Of a DNA stretch of 64,000 bases, positions 63,188-64,000 are shown in pieces; position 1 is the first letter of the stretch, and every line of letters begins with the position of its first letter. The notes beneath the pieces were generated by a model. The model made no database searches, was not told the origin of the DNA, and saw only the letters and a program-made list of their open reading frames with translations. Origin of the DNA: JBKBKN01 sp046294625 (GTDB lineage: Bacteria > Bacteroidota > Bacteroidia > M30B66); the NCBI GenBank assembly GCA_046294625.1, contig JBKBKN010000013.1, positions 1 to 64,000 of the forward strand. Direction: 5' to 3'. Position numbers and translations under genes: made by a program.

Positions 63188-63843
63188 GCATTAAAGATCA
63201 AAATCTCATCACCCGCAATGGCATAGGCTGTATTCCCCCTCTTAATTGGCAAGCTGTTAAGTCCCGTAAAATCAGAAAATGCCGGCATAAAAACCTGATT
63301 ATCTGATTGAAGGAAACACGGCAGACGAAGTCTTTGCCTTCCCTTGCCTTTTAGACTTACGGCAGGATGCAGATGTCCAAAAAAATAAAAATACGCGTCC
63401 TTAATCGCTGCCGATGGCTCATGAACAAAACAAAATCCATCTTCGACAAGCTCGTTTTCTACCAAACAAATATCAGAATGCAGCCCATTAAGCAATTTAT
63501 CGTGATTTCCGATGATGAGTTCTTTTTTCACCTCCGGAAACATATCCATCAATGCATTGAAATCATCCCATTCGGCATTGTAGGCTTCATGCACCAGATC
63601 GCCATTAATCAATAGTCTTTTACATTGAGTGGATTCAATCAGTTTAAGCAATTTAACCAAATCGTTTCGTTGTAACTCGCCACTAACAGGTATACCATTT
63701 TTTCTAAAAAATCCGGATTTACCCACGTGCATATCACTCACAATCAGGCACTCCTTTTCTAACCAATAAATCGCCTTTTGTGGAAGCAACCTAAAATGAT
63801 GCCCCTTCCATTCGACAATAACTTCTTTTAACCTATCCGGCAT
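63184..63843 (-). CDS. pdeM: Ligase-associated metallophosphoesterase PdeM
   Basis: 219 residues. The binuclear metal motifs of calcineurin-like phosphoesterases are present: SDMHVGKSGFFRKNG (Asp-x-His), LLINGDLVH (Gly-Asp), IIGNHD (Asn-His-Asp) and YFFGHLHPAV (Gly-His-x-His). The GKSGFFRKNGIPVS sequence and the length fit the PdeM family, which occurs with a DNA ligase, an exonuclease and a large Lhr-like helicase in a bacterial DNA-repair gene set. Those partners are not in the window, but the gene is near its end, so they may lie beyond or elsewhere. The start is the ATG at 63843. Confidence 0.9.
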   Translation of the reverse strand: MPDRLKEVIVEWKGHHFRLLPQKAIYWLEKECLIVSDMHVGKSGFFRKNGIPVSGELQRNDLVKLLKLIESTQCKRLLINGDLVHEAYNAEWDDFNALMDMFPEVKKELIIGNHDKLLNGLHSDICLVENELVEDGFCFVHEPSAAIKDAYFYFFGHLHPAVSLKGKGRQRLRLPCFLQSDNQVFMPAFSDFTGLNSLPIKRGNTAYAIAGDEILIFNA

Positions 63844-63905
63844 TAGCTTATCTTTATTCTCCGATTATATTTTCTCGCTCCGGAAATTGGGAGCATATTT
63901 GCCAA

Positions 63906-63913
63906 CAAAAATA
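63906..63913 (-). promoter_or_regulatory. -7 box (TATTTTTG) of pdeM
   Basis: Exact TAnnTTTG match on the minus strand, 62 bases before the pdeM ATG. The remaining bases to 64000 hold no supported gene. An ATG at 63982 opens a plus-strand frame that runs off the window after six codons, too short to judge. Confidence 0.4.
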
Positions 63914-64000
63914 GCTTAGATGAGTTGTTTTGATTTGATAAATAAGCGTGCAAATGTTGACTTTACAAAAATGCTTTGCGTATGTCACTTCCAAAATCCA

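Noticed and set aside
63982..64000. An ATG (MSLPKS) opening toward the window end
   Set aside because: Only six codons are visible and no clean -7 box precedes it, so no gene is claimed.

Overview
The window is a draft-assembly piece (one 98-base run of N at 27402-27499) of a chromosome from a Bacteroidota bacterium. Several things point there: eight secreted proteins with type IX secretion (T9SS) C-terminal sorting domains of both the type A ('YPNP...G.Y.') and type B (gliding-motility-associated) kinds, promoters of the TAnnTTTG -7 class, no obvious Shine-Dalgarno dependence, a fused CzcA-CzcC efflux gene, a bacillithiol enzyme (BshC), and the conserved small protein family with the ASGCSID motif. 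The exact family cannot be fixed from the sequence alone. No tRNA, rRNA, CRISPR array, insertion sequence or prophage is visible.

Layout. 1-2136: a partial His-striped coiled-coil lipoprotein, pth and heme A synthase (ctaA), all minus. 2597-8124: a T9SS cargo protein, pgk, and a delta-60-repeat T9SS protein, all plus. 8151-12490: a decayed CotH/lamin-tail T9SS gene (three in-frame stops and a 5-bp tandem duplication) and a type B cargo protein, minus. 12922-21166: a 2446-residue type B surface protein and a methyltransferase, plus. 21171-27294: an HAE1-type RND drug-efflux operon (small exported protein, MFP, RND, OMF), minus. 27596-37352: ECF sigma factor with a three-repeat anti-sigma-like partner, rimO-bshC, a ChaN-like protein, a GlmU-like hexapeptide protein and lon. 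37387-44887: a broken TauE/SafE gene and a heavy-metal efflux operon (small His-rich exported protein, CzcA-CzcC fusion, MFP, VIT1/CCC1 family protein), minus. 44980-47527: an operon of a CPBP protease, a sterol desaturase-like hydroxylase and a channel-like small membrane protein. 47671-52253: dusB, lptB, a CDF transporter, a coiled-coil membrane protein and comF. 52389-62553: three more T9SS cargo proteins (a parallel beta-helix giant, a PhoD-type phosphatase, a SprB-repeat protein). 62693-63843: the small ASGCSID-family protein and pdeM.

Functional reading. About a quarter of the DNA encodes large exported, surface-anchored repeat proteins, typical of gliding or particle-attached Bacteroidota. 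Two complete RND efflux systems are each preceded by a small exported protein of the same apparent family, ending in a PPR motif. That pairing, the His-heptad lipoprotein and the repeat-built anti-sigma partner are the least explained elements here. The rest is housekeeping: translation fidelity (pth, rimO, dusB), glycolysis (pgk), proteolysis (lon), LPS export (lptB), thiol metabolism (bshC) and respiration (ctaA).
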